This document shows, piece by piece, positions 1-8,797 of a DNA stretch of 64,000 nt (its first letter is position 1; each line of letters begins with the position of its first letter). The notes beneath the pieces were generated by a model. The model had not been told where the DNA came from, made no database searches, and saw only the letters and a list, made by a program, of their open reading frames with translations. Position numbers and translations under genes: made by a program. The stretch is from an uncultured Prevotellaceae bacterium (GTDB lineage Bacteria; Bacteroidota; Bacteroidia; Bacteroidales; Bacteroidaceae), in the NCBI GenBank assembly GCA_902800435.1, contig CADCEQ010000002.1, forward strand, positions 102,585 to 166,584, given 5' to 3'.

Positions 1-1
1 T

Positions 2-79
2 GGTGACGATGGAGTTCTGACAATCAATCAAAAAACTAAGGATAGATCCTATTCCTGCACATTCAGAAAGAAGGAATAA
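2..79 (+). CDS. C-terminal tail of an upstream gene (partial)
   Basis: An open frame enters from the left edge and stops with TAA at 77-79, giving about 25 residues ending in CTFRKKE. There is no start codon in the window. The fragment is too short to place in a family; the frame is preferred only because it stays open to a stop 41 bases before the serpin gene, as expected for a co-directional neighbour. Confidence is low. Confidence 0.35.
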   Translation, partial: GDDGVLTINQKTKDRSYSCTFRKKE

Positions 80-120
80 ACAAAGTATGTTATGAAAAAA
101 GGTAAAAAGGAAGAAAGAGT

Positions 121-1383
121 ATGAATAAACGAAACCCATGGGCAGCCATCGCCCTGACCTTGATGGTAACGACAACAGTGGGATGCAGTAGTGATAGCGA
201 GAGCCCGAAGCCGGAGCCGGTCATCTGTCCCGTAGTGACACCAACAGAATTAGAGCTGACCCGCGCTGAGCAGGAGATGGTGAAAGAGAGTAACGACTTC
301 GCCTTCAACTTGTTCCGCGAGGTGCAGGACGAAGTGAAGAGCCAGATTGTGTCGCCCGTCAGCATCACCTATGCCCTCGGTATGCTGAACAACGGCGCAG
401 CCGGCGAGACGCAGAAGCAGATTAACAGCGTGCTGGGCTTTGCCGACAAGGGCGCCGACGGCATCAACGCCTTCTGCTACAAGATGCTACAGCGGGCAGC
501 CACCCTCGACCCGCTGACAAAGGTGCTGATAGCCAACACCATCTATCTGAACAAGGGTTACGAACTGCAGACGGAGTTCGTACAGCGGGCGAAGACGTTC
601 TACGACGCCGAGCCTGAGACACGCGACTTCCACGACGGCAAGACCCGCGACGTCATCAACAAGTGGGGCAGCGACCACACGGAGGGAATGATTGAGGAAG
701 CGCTGAAGAAAGATGAGTTCAACCCCGATGCCGTCAGCTATCTGCTTAATGCCATCTACTTCAAGGGCAGCTGGAAGAAGAAGTTCGACAAGGCACTGAC
801 GATGAAAGAGGCATTTATGCATGCAGGCGGTACGGAAGAAATGACTTACGCCGATATGATGCATCAGACGACCAATTTCGAATATGCCGAGACCGGTGAT
901 TGTCAGGCTCTGCGCCTGCCCTACGGCAATAGCTCGTTCCAGATGACGGTGCTGCTGCCGAAGGCGAAGACAAACGCCCTGCCCAAGGTGCCTACCGCTG
1001 AGGTGTGGCAGCAGCTGAACGAGCAGATGGACTCCACACTTGTCGACGTATCGCTGCCCCGCTTTGAGATCGACACCGACATTGACCTTGTTCCCATTAT
1101 GAGCAAGCTCGGTATGCCCGATGCCTTCGATGACAAGAAGGCCGACTTCAGCCGCTTCTGCAACGTGCCTGTCTATATTGAACTGATGAAGCAAGTGGCC
1201 AAGATCAAGCTTGATGAAGAGGGCACTGAGGCGGCTGCCGTCACCGTTATCGGAGTTGATATGGCATCTATTGGATCAGACCCCCAATACGTCACCTTCC
1301 ACGCCAACCACCCCTTCCTCTACGTCATCAGCGAACAGCAGACGGGTGCCGTCCTGTTCATCGGCCAGTACACGGGATATTGA
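121..1383 (+). CDS. Serpin-family serine protease inhibitor, lipoprotein
   Basis: A 420-residue protein with a signal peptide ending in the lipobox TVGC (Cys about residue 22), so it is probably an outer-membrane lipoprotein. The serpin fold covers about residues 45-420. The hinge EEGTEAAAV starts at residue 366, as in inhibitory serpins, followed by a reactive loop in which counting from the hinge puts P1-P1' near Ala382-Ser383, and by the C-terminal HPFLYVI and FIGQY strands. Known inhibitory serpins trap serine or cysteine proteases by cleavage of this loop; a small P1 residue would suit an elastase-like target (inference). The gene lies 22 bp upstream of a VWA lipoprotein gene in the same direction, probably in one transcript. 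A short GGTAAAAAGG-type tract lies just before the start. Confidence 0.93.
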   Translation: MNKRNPWAAIALTLMVTTTVGCSSDSESPKPEPVICPVVTPTELELTRAEQEMVKESNDFAFNLFREVQDEVKSQIVSPVSITYALGMLNNGAAGETQKQINSVLGFADKGADGINAFCYKMLQRAATLDPLTKVLIANTIYLNKGYELQTEFVQRAKTFYDAEPETRDFHDGKTRDVINKWGSDHTEGMIEEALKKDEFNPDAVSYLLNAIYFKGSWKKKFDKALTMKEAFMHAGGTEEMTYADMMHQTTNFEYAETGDCQALRLPYGNSSFQMTVLLPKAKTNALPKVPTAEVWQQLNEQMDSTLVDVSLPRFEIDTDIDLVPIMSKLGMPDAFDDKKADFSRFCNVPVYIELMKQVAKIKLDEEGTEAAAVTVIGVDMASIGSDPQYVTFHANHPFLYVISEQQTGAVLFIGQYTGY

Positions 1384-1405
1384 AAACTATTAAATAAGGT
1401 ATGTT

Positions 1406-2914
1406 ATGAAAAAGAGACAATTTGTGTTAGCAATAGCCGCCGTAAGCTTGTTGGCGGTGAGTTGCTCGGTAGGCGGTGCAGAGGATGTCGCCGACGTGAG
1501 AAATAACCTGACGGCCCTGTACAGTGAAAGTGCCGACGAAACCGCAGACTTGGCTTCTGGCGACAAGTTCGAGGGGGCAGCCGACAACCCCTTCATCAGC
1601 ACGATGCTGGAGCCCGTCTCCACTTTCTCGGTCGATGCCGACGGGGCTTCGTATGGCATTGTGCGCCGCTACCTTGAGAGGGGCTACGACGTCAACCCTG
1701 CAAGCGTGCGTATTGAAGAACTGCTAAACTACTTCACCTTCGACTACCCTGCACCGACAGGCGACGAGACGGTGGCCATCAATGCCGAGGTAGGCCGTTG
1801 TCCGTGGAACACAGAGCATCTGCTGCTGCGCATGGGCCTCAAAGGCAAGGAGGTCAGAGCCGGCGAGATGCCACGCGCCAACTTCGTGTTCCTCATCGAC
1901 GTCTCGGGCTCTATGGCCAGCAGCGACAAGCTCGACCTGCTGAAGAAGGGGCTGACGGAACTGCTCTACCAGCTAAACCCCGACGACCGCATCTCGATTG
2001 TAACCTATTCGGGCGAAGTCAGGAAGCTGTTAGAGTCGACGGCCGTCAGGAGTGCCGACAAAATCAAAAAGGCCATCAGCCAACTCTCGGCCGACGGCTT
2101 CACGGCAGGCGGCGAGGCGCTGAAGATGGCCTACGAAGAGGCGCTTGCCAACTACGACGCTAAGAGCAACAACCGCGTCATCATGGGCACCGACGGCGAC
2201 TTCAACGTCGGCGTCACCGACACTGACTCTCTGGTCAAGATGGTCGAGAACTACGCCAGCAAGGGCATCTACATGACCTGCCTCGGCTTCGGCATGGGCA
2301 ACCTGAACGATGCGATGATGGAGAAGGTGAGCAACTCGGGCAACGGCACCTACCACTACATCGACTGCGAGGACGAGCTGATGAAGGTCTTTGTCCACGA
2401 GCGCAGCCAGTTCGTCAGTGTGGCCAACGACGCGAAGTGCCAGGTGACCTTCAATCCCGACTATGTAAGCCAATACCGGCTCATCGGTTACGAGAACCGC
2501 GTGATGAGCAACAAGGACTTTGAGGACGACAAGAAGGACGCCGGCGAGATAGGTGCCGGACAGACCATCACAGCACTCTACGAGCTGGTACCAAAGGCCG
2601 ATATGTGGAACAAGAACATGGCCAATGAGCCTATCGTCACCTTCGACTGCCGTTACAAGAAGTCGCTGACTGCCAACAGCACGCCGCTGCGAATTGAAGT
2701 CCTCAGAAACGGAATCTGGGAGAATCCCTCAACGGAATTCTCTTTTGCTGCCGGTGTGGCCGCCTACGGTATGATCTTGCGCGACTCACCCCATAAGGGA
2801 GCGGCAACCATCGCTATGGCGAAGGAGTTAGTCGGTCAAGGCCTCAACTTCGATGCTCAGGGCTACCGCGCCCAATTGCTCACGCTGATGGACAAAGTGA
2901 AGGAAAAAGGCTGA
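1406..2914 (+). CDS. YfbK-type von Willebrand factor A domain lipoprotein
   Basis: A 502-residue protein with a lipoprotein signal (LLAVSC). The order of parts matches the YfbK family: an N-terminal vWF_A-associated region (about 55-150, including the VRIEELLNYF motif), a VWA domain (about 158-340) with an intact metal-ion-dependent adhesion site DVSGSM at 165-170 and the later TAGGEAL and GTDGDF segments, and a DUF3520-type C-terminus. VWA domains of this type bind protein ligands through a metal; the partner is unknown. It sits 22 bp after the serpin gene, and the sequence GTATGTTATGAAAAA around its start resembles the one at 86-100 upstream of the serpin. Function beyond protein binding cannot be told. 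Confidence 0.93.
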   Translation: MKKRQFVLAIAAVSLLAVSCSVGGAEDVADVRNNLTALYSESADETADLASGDKFEGAADNPFISTMLEPVSTFSVDADGASYGIVRRYLERGYDVNPASVRIEELLNYFTFDYPAPTGDETVAINAEVGRCPWNTEHLLLRMGLKGKEVRAGEMPRANFVFLIDVSGSMASSDKLDLLKKGLTELLYQLNPDDRISIVTYSGEVRKLLESTAVRSADKIKKAISQLSADGFTAGGEALKMAYEEALANYDAKSNNRVIMGTDGDFNVGVTDTDSLVKMVENYASKGIYMTCLGFGMGNLNDAMMEKVSNSGNGTYHYIDCEDELMKVFVHERSQFVSVANDAKCQVTFNPDYVSQYRLIGYENRVMSNKDFEDDKKDAGEIGAGQTITALYELVPKADMWNKNMANEPIVTFDCRYKKSLTANSTPLRIEVLRNGIWENPSTEFSFAAGVAAYGMILRDSPHKGAATIAMAKELVGQGLNFDAQGYRAQLLTLMDKVKEKG

Positions 2915-2984
2915 AATAAGCCAAACGCGTGCTAATTCTGCTTAAATTGGCGGCGGGGATGTTGGCCGGACACAGTATTTTGCT

Positions 2985-2992
2985 TACTTTTG
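2985..2992 (+). promoter_or_regulatory. Bacteroidetes -7 promoter element
   Basis: TACTTTTG matches TAnnTTTG. It ends four bases before the GTG start at 2997, which implies a leaderless transcript. A possible -33 TTGG lies near 2962. Confidence 0.65.
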
Positions 2993-2996
2993 CACC

Positions 2997-3485
2997 GTGC
3001 AAAGACTGTTTTTGGCTATCATCCTCGCCGCTCTGTGTGTAGCGGTTCGTGGTCAGCGGCGTCTCATCGTGGTTGATGTTGAGACGCGTGTGCCCATCCG
3101 TGGCGTCAACGTCGTGAGCAGCCGCCACCACACCGACACCACCGACTGGCAGGGACTGGTCACCGTGCCCGACACATGCCGCTCGCTGTCGTTCTCGCAC
3201 GTGAAGTACGAGAGCCGGCTGCTGAACCTCAGCGAGGTGAAGGATACGGTGTTTCTGATTTCGAAGCTGATGGGGCTGCCCGAGGTGACCGTCTACGGCC
3301 AGGACCTGGGCGAGGACAAGCTGAAGGAGCTGAAGAAGCAGATGCGCATCAACAAGACCGAGGCACAGCTGGCTGCCGCCAATCCTGCCGGGGGTTTCAA
3401 CATTCTGGGGCTTATCCAGAAGTTTATGAAGCGCCGCAAGGAGAGCAAGAAGGAGCGCTTCCTCAGGATGCTGGAGGAGTATTAA
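2997..3485 (+). CDS. Small secreted protein with carboxypeptidase-regulatory-like domain
   Basis: A 162-residue protein starting at GTG. The first 20 residues (QRLFLAIILAALCVAVRG) form a signal peptide. Residues about 22-95 look like a CarboxypepD_reg/CNA-B-like beta sandwich (VVDVETRVPIRGVNVV, then TDWQGLVTVP), followed by the VYGQDL segment typical of small Bacteroidetes proteins of this kind. The C-terminus (about 105-162) is highly charged and probably helical, with a KKQMRINKTEAQLAAANPAGGFNI-like segment ending in a KRRKESKKER tail. No enzymatic motif is visible; a periplasmic role is inferred. The start is supported by a promoter ending 4 nt upstream and by the lack of a better ATG. Confidence 0.75.
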   Translation: MQRLFLAIILAALCVAVRGQRRLIVVDVETRVPIRGVNVVSSRHHTDTTDWQGLVTVPDTCRSLSFSHVKYESRLLNLSEVKDTVFLISKLMGLPEVTVYGQDLGEDKLKELKKQMRINKTEAQLAAANPAGGFNILGLIQKFMKRRKESKKERFLRMLEEY

Positions 3486-3537
3486 AGGTAAAAGGGGAAA
3501 AAGGTAAAAAGGTAAAAGGGTAAAAAGGGGGAAAGGG
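3485..3537. repeat. Degenerate GGTAAAAA minisatellite between convergent genes
   Basis: The spacer between two convergent stop codons consists almost wholly of the unit GGTAAAA(A/G), five to six degenerate copies. A shorter version (GGTAAAAAGG) lies at about 99-108 before the serpin start, and the complementary TTTTTACCTTT at 35443-35453. Confidence 0.7.
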
Positions 3538-4902
3538 TTATTTGAGCCTTTCGGGATGGCGGCGCTTGTAGTCGGCAATGCGGTCGGCAAAGGCCTGATC
3601 TTTCTTACTGCCCGGCTCGGGCGTAAACTCCATATATTCAGGAATGTCGTGGCCGTAGTCCTCAATGCGGGGCTGCGGTTTCTGTTTGACGATGCGCAGC
3701 GAGTCGTAGAGCGTGTGGTGGTAGACCTCATAGGCGGCGAGCGTCAGCGTGTCGTCGCTGATGCTGACAGTCTGGTAGTAGCGGCTGGAGATGCCGAACT
3801 TGTCGAAGCGGTCGTCAAACTGAATGTGGTAGTTCTTGGGCGAGCAGTGGCTCACGGTATAGACGGGCGTAACGGGCTGGTCGTTATCGTCGTGGCGCGT
3901 CATGCGGGCGTAGGCATGCTCATGGCCCTGCAGGACGAGGTCGACGCCGTAGTCCTCGATGATGTCGTTGAACATCCACCGCTGTATGAGGTTGTTGTAG
4001 CCCTTGATGGAGAACAGCGGGTGGTGGAGCACCACGATCTTCCACTTGGCGGTGCTGGCCTCCAGCTGGCGCTTCAGCCACGAGCGCTGGGTCGAGAGGT
4101 AGAAGAACTCGCGGTTGCTGTCGAGAAGGAAGAACTGCGCCGGGCCGTAGCGCAGCGTGTAGACCATGTTGTCGTCAATCTTCGAGTCGAGGAAGTAGGA
4201 GAGCGTGAGCGGAAAGCGGCGCTCGAGCCGCATGATGACGCCCTTCAGGTAGTCGTGGTTGCCCGTGACGCAGAGCAGTGGCACGTGCTGGCCGATGCTG
4301 TCGAGGTCGCGGAAGGTCTCTGTCCAATGCTGGTTGGTGGGGCGGTCGGTGAGGTCGCCGCCGCAGACGAGGAACTCCGACTGCGGATGGCGGCTGAAGG
4401 CCTCGCGCAAGAAGCGGTTGGCTGCGCCGCCGATGGAGTCCTGCACATCGCCGACATAAATGAAGGAGAAGCTGCCCTCAGTCGCATAGGTATTGAAGTC
4501 GTACCAGGGTGAGGCCTGGCCGGCGGTGACGACGCGGTAGCCATAGCGGGTGTTGGGCGCCAGCTGGCGCAGGCGTGCCACGTAGTAGGCCGCCCGTCCG
4601 CTCCTTGAGACGAACATCTCGCCCTGGGCCTCGATGCGCACGATGTCGCTGTCGGTGGCCAGCTCGAGCCATGAGGGCTTTACCACGCTGTCGCACTGCC
4701 AGCTGACGTTGCGCGAGCTGAGGCCGTCGGCGTCGCCAAAGGTCAGCAGCACGCGGTGGGGCTGCGCTGCCGCTACGTAGGGCTCCTCTTCCGTGTTATG
4801 GAACCATACTTCCCACCGCTGGCTCACCCAGACAGCCAGAGCAGCCACGACCATCAGTGTGACAGCCCAAACGGTCTTTTGCGTTGTCTTCTTTCTTTTC
4901 AC
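3538..4902 (-). CDS. Membrane-anchored calcineurin-like metallophosphoesterase
   Basis: A 454-residue protein with a basic N-terminus and one membrane segment (about 10-27), so the enzyme is anchored facing the periplasm. Residues about 45-140 resemble the fibronectin-like domain that precedes purple-acid-phosphatase-type catalytic domains (LAPNTRYGYRV). The catalytic domain carries the full metallophosphoesterase set: GDVQD (D152), GGDLTDR (D183), GNHD (N215, H216), LHHPLF (H293/H294) and GHEHAY (H327, H329). Substrate is not predictable. Translation starts at GTG, only 4 nt after a -7 promoter element, and no ATG lies nearby. It is divergent from the surface-glycan operon. Confidence 0.92.
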   Translation of the reverse strand: MKRKKTTQKTVWAVTLMVVAALAVWVSQRWEVWFHNTEEEPYVAAAQPHRVLLTFGDADGLSSRNVSWQCDSVVKPSWLELATDSDIVRIEAQGEMFVSRSGRAAYYVARLRQLAPNTRYGYRVVTAGQASPWYDFNTYATEGSFSFIYVGDVQDSIGGAANRFLREAFSRHPQSEFLVCGGDLTDRPTNQHWTETFRDLDSIGQHVPLLCVTGNHDYLKGVIMRLERRFPLTLSYFLDSKIDDNMVYTLRYGPAQFFLLDSNREFFYLSTQRSWLKRQLEASTAKWKIVVLHHPLFSIKGYNNLIQRWMFNDIIEDYGVDLVLQGHEHAYARMTRHDDNDQPVTPVYTVSHCSPKNYHIQFDDRFDKFGISSRYYQTVSISDDTLTLAAYEVYHHTLYDSLRIVKQKPQPRIEDYGHDIPEYMEFTPEPGSKKDQAFADRIADYKRRHPERLK

Positions 4903-4906
4903 GCTG

Positions 4907-4914
4907 CAAAATTA
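4907..4914 (-). promoter_or_regulatory. Bacteroidetes -7 promoter element
   Basis: TAATTTTG on the minus strand, ending 4 nt before the GTG start of the metallophosphoesterase; predicts a leaderless mRNA. Confidence 0.65.
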
Positions 4915-4957
4915 CATAATAAATATGAATAACAATGGTTAATTATCAATTATTTTG

Positions 4958-4965
4958 TAACTTTG
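4958..4965 (+). promoter_or_regulatory. Bacteroidetes -7 promoter element of the glycan/lipid operon
   Basis: TAACTTTG lies 26 nt before the ATG at 4992. An in-frame ATG at 4935 lies upstream of this promoter, which is why the later start is preferred. Confidence 0.65.
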
Positions 4966-4991
4966 CAGCCAGAAACAAGAAGAGCGAAGGT

Positions 4992-6971
4992 ATGAAACTC
5001 TCATTAACAAAGCATCCCGTAGTGGCACTCGTAGCCAACCTGGCGCTGGTCTACGTGCTGTTTATGCTGTGTCGCCTGGTGTTCGTGGCCGTCAACTGGG
5101 GCCTGTATGCCGACACGATAACCTGGAGCCACCTGGGGAGCCTCTGCACCGCCGGCCTGATTTTCGACACGTCGGCCATTCTCTATACCAATGCACTGGT
5201 CATTGTGGGCTTCCTGCTGCCGCTGCACTGGAAGGAGCGGCCCAGCTACTATAAGGTCATGAGGTGGATCTACGTCGTCTGCAACGGCGTGGCCATCTGT
5301 GCCAACCTTATCGACTGCGTCTACTTCCCCTTTACCGGCAAGCGGACGACGAGCACCGTCTTTGCCGAATTCAGCAATGAGGGTGTGGGCAATATGACGA
5401 AAATCTTTGCCGAGCAGTTCTTGGTCAACTGGTATCTCGTCATTCTGGCGGGTGTCTTCGTCTGGGTGTTGTGGCGGGGGTTTAGAGCCCCCCTCTGTCC
5501 CCCCCGAAGGGGGAAGTCAGGGCTGATAGGCTATTACGCCATTCAGGTGGTGATGCTGCTGCTGGCCATTCCCCTCTGCGTGGCAGGCATGCGGGGCGGC
5601 TTCACCCACGCCGTGAGGCCCATCACCATCTCGAACGCCAACCAGTATGTGGACCGGCCGGCCGAGACGGGCATCGTGCTGAACACACCGTTCTCTATAT
5701 ACAGGACACTGAGCAAGAAGCCGCTGGTGGTGCCCGACTATATGAGCGACGACGAGGCGCTGAGCCTGTTCACGCCCATCCATACGCCGGCCGACTCGCT
5801 GGCCTTCGAGCCTAAGAACGTGGTGGTGCTGATTCTGGAGAGCTTCGGCAAGCAGCACTTCGGGTTCTACAACCAGACGCTGCACGGCGGCACCTACCGT
5901 GGCTTCACGCCGTTCCTCGACTCGCTCATCACCCACGAGGCCATGACCTGGCAGTACTCCTACGCCAACGGCCGCAAGAGCATCGAGGGCATGCCGTCGG
6001 TGCTGTCGGCACTGCCCAACTTCGTCGAGCCGCTCTTCCTGACACCCGCGTCGCTGAACCGCATGTCGGGCCTTGCCCGTGAGCTTGGCGAGCAAAAGGG
6101 TTACGCGACGGCCTTCTTCCACGGCGCCCAGAACGGCTCGATGGGCTTCCAGGCCTTTGCCCGCGCCACGGGCTTCGCTAAATATTACGGCCGGACGGAG
6201 TATAATGCCGACGACCGCTTCAACGGCGATGACGACTACGACGGCACCTGGGCCATCTGGGACGAGGAGTTCCTGCAGTACTACGCCCTGACGATGAGCA
6301 GCATGCGCCAGCCGTTCATGACGGCCGTCTTCACCGCCTCGTCGCACACGCCCTGCATCGTCCCCGACCGCTACAAAGGCGTCTTCCCCAAGGGCGAGAA
6401 CCCCGTGCAGGAGTGCGTCGCCTACTCCGACAACGCCCTGCGGCTGTTCTTCGAGACGGCCCGCCGGCAGCCGTGGTTCGCGAACACCCTCTTCGTCATC
6501 ACCGCCGACCACACCAGTGGTCCTGTCGACCCCTATTACACGACGTCGCTGGGCAGCTACTGCGTGCCCATCATCCTCTATGCCCCCGGCGACAGCACCC
6601 TGCGCGGCTACGACCGCCAGCGCATTGTCGAGCAGGCCGACATCATGCCCACCGTGCTCTCCTACCTGCACTACGACCATCCCTACCTGGCCTTCGGCAA
6701 GGATATGCTCCGCACGCCTTCCGACCAGACGTTTGCCCTGCACTGGGTACCTGAGACGAATGGCTATGAGTTTGTGAAGGGCGACTACGCCGTGGAGTTC
6801 GACGGCAAGGAGGTGACCGCCGCCTACCGTTACCGCACCGACTCGCTGCTCGCCCACAACGTGCTGCCGTCGATGCCCCAGGACACCTTGCGGCAGATGA
6901 CGCGACAGATGAAATCCATCATACAGCAATATATGCAGCGTATGACCAATGATAAGTTAGTGGTAGAATGA
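4992..6971 (+). CDS. LTA-synthase-like membrane phosphotransferase (sulfatase fold)
   Basis: About 659 residues. Five N-terminal membrane segments (to about residue 200) are followed by a periplasmic sulfatase-fold domain of the LtaS/MdoB/OpgB type. Metal and catalytic positions are recognisable: Glu283 in LILESFGK, Ser330 in GRKSIEGMPS (taking the place of the usual Thr nucleophile) and Asp506-His507 in ITADHTSG. Such enzymes transfer phosphoglycerol or phosphoethanolamine from phospholipid to an envelope glycan. The loop between membrane segments 4 and 5 contains an in-frame GC-rich palindromic insertion (5481-5520) encoding FRAPLCPPRRGK. The start is taken at the first ATG after the promoter. 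The stop overlaps the MsbA-type gene (ATGA), so the two are translationally coupled. Confidence 0.92.
   Translation: MKLSLTKHPVVALVANLALVYVLFMLCRLVFVAVNWGLYADTITWSHLGSLCTAGLIFDTSAILYTNALVIVGFLLPLHWKERPSYYKVMRWIYVVCNGVAICANLIDCVYFPFTGKRTTSTVFAEFSNEGVGNMTKIFAEQFLVNWYLVILAGVFVWVLWRGFRAPLCPPRRGKSGLIGYYAIQVVMLLLAIPLCVAGMRGGFTHAVRPITISNANQYVDRPAETGIVLNTPFSIYRTLSKKPLVVPDYMSDDEALSLFTPIHTPADSLAFEPKNVVVLILESFGKQHFGFYNQTLHGGTYRGFTPFLDSLITHEAMTWQYSYANGRKSIEGMPSVLSALPNFVEPLFLTPASLNRMSGLARELGEQKGYATAFFHGAQNGSMGFQAFARATGFAKYYGRTEYNADDRFNGDDDYDGTWAIWDEEFLQYYALTMSSMRQPFMTAVFTASSHTPCIVPDRYKGVFPKGENPVQECVAYSDNALRLFFETARRQPWFANTLFVITADHTSGPVDPYYTTSLGSYCVPIILYAPGDSTLRGYDRQRIVEQADIMPTVLSYLHYDHPYLAFGKDMLRTPSDQTFALHWVPETNGYEFVKGDYAVEFDGKEVTAAYRYRTDSLLAHNVLPSMPQDTLRQMTRQMKSIIQQYMQRMTNDKLVVE
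5481..5520 (+). repeat. In-frame GC-rich palindromic element (CCCCC-GAA-GGGGG family)
   Basis: Begins TTTAGAGCCCCCCTCTG and continues to a CCCCC-GAA-GGGGG hairpin followed by AAGTC. The same core appears twice, in opposite orientation, inside argS at 51704-51789. It adds about 13 residues to a cytoplasmic loop. Confidence 0.75.
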
Positions 6972-8797
6972 AAGAATTCCTGAATGTACTGCGGCGCTTC
7001 GTGCCGCCCTATAAGAAATACCTGGTGTTGTCGGTCGTCTTCAACATCCTGTCGGCCGTGCTTAACATCTTCTCGTTTGCGGCGTTGATACCCATTCTGC
7101 AGATACTGTTCCAGACGGGCGACGCCAAGGCAGCCACCGCCCTGATGGACTGGGACTGGGGCAACGTGCAGGAGGTGCTGATGAACAACCTCAACTACTA
7201 CGTGAACCAGCTCATCGCCAGCTACGGACAGACGACGACGCTGCTCTTCATCGGCCTGTTCCTGGCCGTGACCACCGCCCTGAAGACGGGCGCCTACTTC
7301 CTCTCATCGTCGACCATCATCCCGATACGCACCGGCGTGGTGCGCGACATCCGCAACCAGCTCTACCAGAAGATCACCTCGCTGCCGCTGGGCTTCTTCA
7401 GCGAGGAGCGCAAGGGCGACATCATTGCCCGCATGAGCGGCGACGTGCAGGAGGTGGAGTCGAGCATCATGTCGAGCCTCGACATGCTGTTCAAGAACCC
7501 CATCCTCATCGTGGTCTACTTCGGCACGCTGCTCTTCGTGTCGTGGCAGCTCACGCTGTTCACTATCGTCTTCGTGCCCATCTTCGGCTGGTTCATGGGC
7601 ATCGTCGGCCGCAAGCTGAAGAAGCGCAGCATCAAGGCTCAGGCCCTGTGGAGTGACACGATGAGCCAGGTCGAGGAGACGCTGGGCGGCCTGCGCATCA
7701 TCAAGGCCTTCTGTGCCGAGGAGAAGATGAACACCCGCTTCGACCGCATCAACAGCGCCTACCGCAACGACATCATGCGCGTGAACATCCGCCAGTCGAT
7801 GGCCCACCCCATGTCGGAGTTCCTCGGTACGGTGATGATTATCATCGTGCTGTGGTTCGGCGGCATCCTCGTGCTCAACAACCAGACCATCACCGGCCCG
7901 ACGTTCATCTACTACATGGTCATCCTCTACAGCATCATCCAGCCGCTGAAGGACTTCTCGAAGGCGGGCTACAACATTCCGAAGGGCCTGGCCTCGATGG
8001 AGCGCATTGACAAGATTCTGAAGGCCGAGAACACCATCAGGGAGTCAGCCCATCCGCGCCATATTGCCAGCTTCGAGCGTCAGATAGAGTTCCGCAACGT
8101 CTCGTTCAAGTATGGCGAGCAGTGGGTGCTGCGGGGCATCAACCTCACCATCCCCAAGGGCAAGACCATCGCCCTCGTGGGGCAGTCGGGCTCAGGCAAG
8201 TCGACGCTCGTCGACCTGATTCCCCGCTATTACGACGTTCAGGAGGGCGAGGTGCTCATCGACGGCATCAACGTCAAGGAGCTCGGCATCCACGACCTGC
8301 GGCAGCTCATCGGCAACGTCAACCAGGAGGCCATCCTCTTCAACGACTCGTTCCGCAACAACATCTCGTTCGGCGTCGACAATGCCACCGACGAGCAGAT
8401 AGCCGAGGCCTCGCGCATAGCCAATGCCTACGACTTCATCACGGCCTCCGAGCATGGTTTCGACACCAACATCGGCGACCGCGGCGGCCGCCTCTCGGGC
8501 GGTCAGCGCCAGCGTGTGAGCATCGCCCGCGCCATCTTGAAGAATCCGCCCATCCTCATCCTCGACGAGGCCACCTCGGCCCTCGACACCGAGAGCGAGC
8601 GGCTGGTGCAGGACGCCCTTGAGCGGCTGATGAAGACGCGCACCACGGTAGCCATCGCCCACCGTCTGTCGACCATCCGCAATGCCGACGAAATCTGCGT
8701 GCTCCACGACGGCCGCATCGTCGAGCGCGGCACCCACGACGAGCTGCTGGCCTTCGACGGCTATTACAAGAAGCTCCACGATATGCAGCAAGTATGA
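6968..8797 (+). CDS. MsbA-like lipid-flippase ABC transporter (fused membrane and ATPase domains)
   Basis: A 609-residue half-transporter. Six membrane segments span about residues 15-310; the ATPase domain follows from about 365, with Walker A GQSGSGKST (about 404), the signature LSGGQRQR (about 512), Walker B ILILDEATSALD and the H-loop AHRLST. Length and order match MsbA/LmrA-type exporters that flip lipid A-core or other lipid-linked substrates as homodimers in the inner membrane. The neighbours (LpxL-type acyltransferase, heptosyltransferase-like GT9, phosphotransferases) support a lipid A or glycolipid substrate. It overlaps both neighbours by 4 bp ATGA junctions. A general multidrug exporter is the alternative. 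Confidence 0.93.
   Translation: MKEFLNVLRRFVPPYKKYLVLSVVFNILSAVLNIFSFAALIPILQILFQTGDAKAATALMDWDWGNVQEVLMNNLNYYVNQLIASYGQTTTLLFIGLFLAVTTALKTGAYFLSSSTIIPIRTGVVRDIRNQLYQKITSLPLGFFSEERKGDIIARMSGDVQEVESSIMSSLDMLFKNPILIVVYFGTLLFVSWQLTLFTIVFVPIFGWFMGIVGRKLKKRSIKAQALWSDTMSQVEETLGGLRIIKAFCAEEKMNTRFDRINSAYRNDIMRVNIRQSMAHPMSEFLGTVMIIIVLWFGGILVLNNQTITGPTFIYYMVILYSIIQPLKDFSKAGYNIPKGLASMERIDKILKAENTIRESAHPRHIASFERQIEFRNVSFKYGEQWVLRGINLTIPKGKTIALVGQSGSGKSTLVDLIPRYYDVQEGEVLIDGINVKELGIHDLRQLIGNVNQEAILFNDSFRNNISFGVDNATDEQIAEASRIANAYDFITASEHGFDTNIGDRGGRLSGGQRQRVSIARAILKNPPILILDEATSALDTESERLVQDALERLMKTRTTVAIAHRLSTIRNADEICVLHDGRIVERGTHDELLAFDGYYKKLHDMQQV

Noticed and set aside
4935..4991. Upstream start of the first LTA-synthase-like gene
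   Set aside because: The -7 promoter element lies inside this stretch, so it cannot be in the mRNA from that promoter.
5517..6929. 470-residue open frame antisense to the first LTA-synthase-like gene
   Set aside because: Shadow of a GC-rich gene with intact catalytic motifs on the other strand; no recognisable domain.
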